Positions 19,588 to 21,023 of a stretch of 21,023 nucleotides of DNA are shown piece after piece. Source of the stretch: JBLHKS01 sp047620505 (GTDB lineage Bacteria; Verrucomicrobiota; Verrucomicrobiia; Verrucomicrobiales; DEV007); assembly GCA_047620505.1 (NCBI GenBank), contig JBLHKS010000126.1:1-21023 (forward strand), written 5' to 3'. Every line of letters starts with the position of its first letter. Position 1 is the stretch's first letter. Under the pieces are notes generated by a model that saw only the letters and a program-made list of their open reading frames with translations, did no database searches and was not told the origin of the DNA. The translations under genes and the position numbers were made by a program.

Positions 19588-20470
19588 CTTTGGCTTCCCG
19601 AAACACCTCGTTCTGAAACCGTGCGGACCGGGCACCCTCGGCCTCGAAAACTTTACGCAGACTGTGAGCGATCCCCGGAACCGGGACCAGCTCGCATGGA
19701 ATTTTCTTTTCCTCCAGCGCAGACTGAAACGTCACCGCTGATTCCATCCACTTGTCGGCGTCCCCACAGAGCAATAAAAAACGAGTTCCGAGCGCTAGCA
19801 GCTGCTCATGATTTTTTTCCAGAAAATGATAGGTATTGTGCTGAACCAGCTTCGGATTGCTGCCCAGATTGCGATCCAGAATGTTGAGAATCCATTCATC
19901 GGTCGTGTTCTCCAGATCGATCGCACCGCCACCGCCAGCCGCTGCAGCGCAGAACAAATCCGGATATTTGATCACGAATTTCAGCGATCCGCTTGCGCCC
20001 ATTGAAAACCCATGAACCGCGCGGCCTTCGCGCGATGCGATCGTTCGAAGTGTCTTGTCGATTCGAGGAATCAGCTCGCGAATGATCATCGACTCGACCT
20101 GAACATTTCCCTCTTCATGATCCATGTAACCGGAGCGGAATCCGGCTGGATAAACCAGGATCACTTCATCGATTTCCTGATTCGCGTAAAGCCCTAACCA
20201 AGCCTGCGCCGTGAACAAAGAGGACGATTCGTTACCGCCTCCGCCGTGAAGCCAGTAGACAACCGGATATCGTTTGTCAGGGGCGCTTTCATAGCTTGGA
20301 GGAAAGACAACGTTGTAGCCGACTTCAGTTTTCATGACCTGGCTTTCGAAAACGAAATGCTTCAGTCCGGGTGTTGCCTTGACTGCTTCAGCGCTCGGAG
20401 GCTTGACCCATTGGGCTGAGCTGAAACCGGCAGCCGCCAGCCATAGAATGAGCGCTGAAATCTGGTTCAT
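19538..20470 (-). CDS. Secreted esterase (esterase D / antigen 85-like family)
   Basis: A 310-residue alpha/beta hydrolase of the putative esterase family (PF00756-like). A signal peptide (1-19) is followed by Tyr-Pro-Val-Val-Tyr-Trp-Leu-His-Gly-Gly-Gly-Gly (oxyanion region, 68-79), the nucleophile elbow Gly-Phe-Ser156-Met-Gly-Ala-Ser-Gly, an acid in Cys-Gly-Asp237-Ala-Asp239 and Ala-His269-Ser. Relatives include feruloyl and acetylxylan esterases and siderophore esterases; the substrate is open. It follows the small lipoprotein gene by 13 nt on the same strand. Its last 17 codons or so lie antisense to the end of argC and encode a Ser/Pro/Asp-rich tail that is probably dispensable. Confidence 0.9.
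   Translation of the reverse strand: MNQISALILWLAAAGFSSAQWVKPPSAEAVKATPGLKHFVFESQVMKTEVGYNVVFPPSYESAPDKRYPVVYWLHGGGGNESSSLFTAQAWLGLYANQEIDEVILVYPAGFRSGYMDHEEGNVQVESMIIRELIPRIDKTLRTIASREGRAVHGFSMGASGSLKFVIKYPDLFCAAAAGGGGAIDLENTTDEWILNILDRNLGSNPKLVQHNTYHFLEKNHEQLLALGTRFLLLCGDADKWMESAVTFQSALEEKKIPCELVPVPGIAHSLRKVFEAEGARSARFQNEVFREAKARSSSAPKPDPDRTSN
19796..19807. repeat. Degenerate copy of the iterated palindrome (10/12)
   Basis: TAGCAGCTGCTC; keeps the 10-bp core AGCAGCTGCT. Encodes Glu-Gln-Leu-Leu-Ala on the minus strand in the esterase. Confidence 0.75.
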
Positions 20471-20483
20471 GCCGGAACGTCGG

Positions 20484-21014
20484 CTAAAAATCTGGAGACC
20501 GCCAGAAAATCATAGGGTCGCCCCAGGTGAAGAACTTCGCGATCGAGTCTGCGTCGATTTTTCGGGCGATCGCTTCTCCGTCGCTCGTCAGAGTCACGCC
20601 GTGGTCGGTCGTGTCGCCTTCCAGCTGCTTCTTTTTAACTAACTCGCGAAACGCGTTCGTTTCGGGCCCCCAACAAACGATCTTCTTATCATCGACCTTC
20701 ATCAGCGCGAAGGTGTAGTTTTCGTCTTCATCGTCCTCGCGAAGATTGACGATTAAATACTCGTCGTTCAAGCGAAGAAGCGGGCCGTCGGCTCCACTTT
20801 TAACGAAATCGCCCGAATCTTCGTCCCATTCCAAACCCGCGATCCTGAGATTGCCTTCTGCATCGCAATGAACGTGGAAAATGCCTTCCGGATTGAACCA
20901 GGCACCGGTCATTTCTTCGCTGAGATCTTCTTCGAACGGAAAACCGATCGGGTTCCGCGTGGAGGCGCAGCTTGCGAGAACCAGGAGGCCAGCAGCTGCT
21001 GCGGTGAGTTTCAA
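20484..21014 (-). CDS. Small lipoprotein of unknown function
   Basis: A 176-residue protein (if the TTG at 21014 is the start) with a lipoprotein signal: Lys-Leu-Thr, a hydrophobic run, then Leu-Ala-Ser-Cys at 13-16. The mature part is acidic, with Gly-Ala-Trp-Phe-Asn-Pro-Glu-Gly-Ile and Trp-Asp-Glu-Asp-Ser-Gly-Asp, and resembles a small beta-sheet protein. No family is recognised. No ATG in frame lies within the window, and the open frame runs to the window edge, so the true start may be further right. The iterated palindrome sits within its signal peptide. It is probably cotranscribed with the esterase 13 nt downstream. Confidence 0.72.
   Translation of the reverse strand: MKLTAAAAGLLVLASCASTRNPIGFPFEEDLSEEMTGAWFNPEGIFHVHCDAEGNLRIAGLEWDEDSGDFVKSGADGPLLRLNDEYLIVNLREDDEDENYTFALMKVDDKKIVCWGPETNAFRELVKKKQLEGDTTDHGVTLTSDGEAIARKIDADSIAKFFTWGDPMIFWRSPDF
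20990..21001. repeat. Iterated palindrome CAGCAGCTGCTG, exact
   Basis: Exact copy, flanked C/C. Encodes Ala-Ala-Ala in the hydrophobic part of the lipoprotein signal peptide, 13 nt from the TTG start. Confidence 0.95.
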
Positions 21015-21023
21015 AAATAGGGG

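Noticed and set aside
10098..20575. GCGATCGC (HIP1 core) also occurs several times
   Set aside because: Only about four copies noticed in a sequence rich in CGATCG; this may follow from base composition and is not comparable with the 12-bp palindrome.

Overview
The window looks like chromosomal DNA from a member of the Verrucomicrobiota (PVC group). The evidence is a PSD1-type planctomycete cytochrome C/DUF1549/DUF1553 protein, a secreted arylsulfatase, many small secreted proteins of unknown function, moderate-to-high GC, and weak or absent Shine-Dalgarno sites before most genes. No phage, transposase, CRISPR, tRNA or rRNA was recognised. Two housekeeping genes anchor it: glnD (PII uridylyltransferase) and argC (arginine biosynthesis).

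Layout. 1-113: tail of a + strand gene, then a terminator (130-168). 215-2886 (-): three secreted proteins. A tandem-duplicated secretin-like protein is translationally coupled to a possible caspase-fold (clan CD) protein, followed by a Pro/Ala/Lys repeat lipoprotein. 2996-4468 (+): sulfatase, abutting a convergent PhoD-like phosphatase (4469-5494, -). 5548-10785 (+): glnD, then a double-FtsX ABC permease without an adjacent ATPase. 10803-13778 (-): PSD1 protein. 13885-14973 (+): secreted alpha/beta hydrolase. 15061-15981 (-): methionine-rich secreted protein. 15982-16465: a structured 484-bp non-coding region. 16466-18463 (+): a three-gene cluster of unknown envelope proteins, two of them paralogous at the N-terminus. 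18535-19587 (+): argC. 19538-21014 (-): secreted esterase and a small lipoprotein.

The most striking signal is not a gene. A perfect 12-bp palindrome, CAGCAGCTGCTG, occurs 13 times exactly and at least 5 more times with one or two mismatches, about once per 1.2 kb and in or beside nearly every gene. Chance expectation for a given 12-mer here is about 0.001. It has a slightly longer consensus, YCAGCAGCTGCTGR. It is read in all three coding phases (Gln-Gln-Leu-Leu, Ala-Ala-Ala, Ser-Ser-Cys-Trp) and also occurs between genes, so the DNA rather than the protein appears to be maintained. Half of the copies lie within about 100 nt of a start codon. In several secreted proteins the copy supplies the Ser-Ser-Cys of the signal peptide. 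This is a highly iterated palindrome, formally comparable to HIP1 of cyanobacteria but with a different sequence; its function is unknown.

Other points of interest are the caspase-like protein with its duplicated secretin-like partner, the paralogous SSCW operon at 16466-18463, and the possible mutually exclusive hairpins at 16256-16307.
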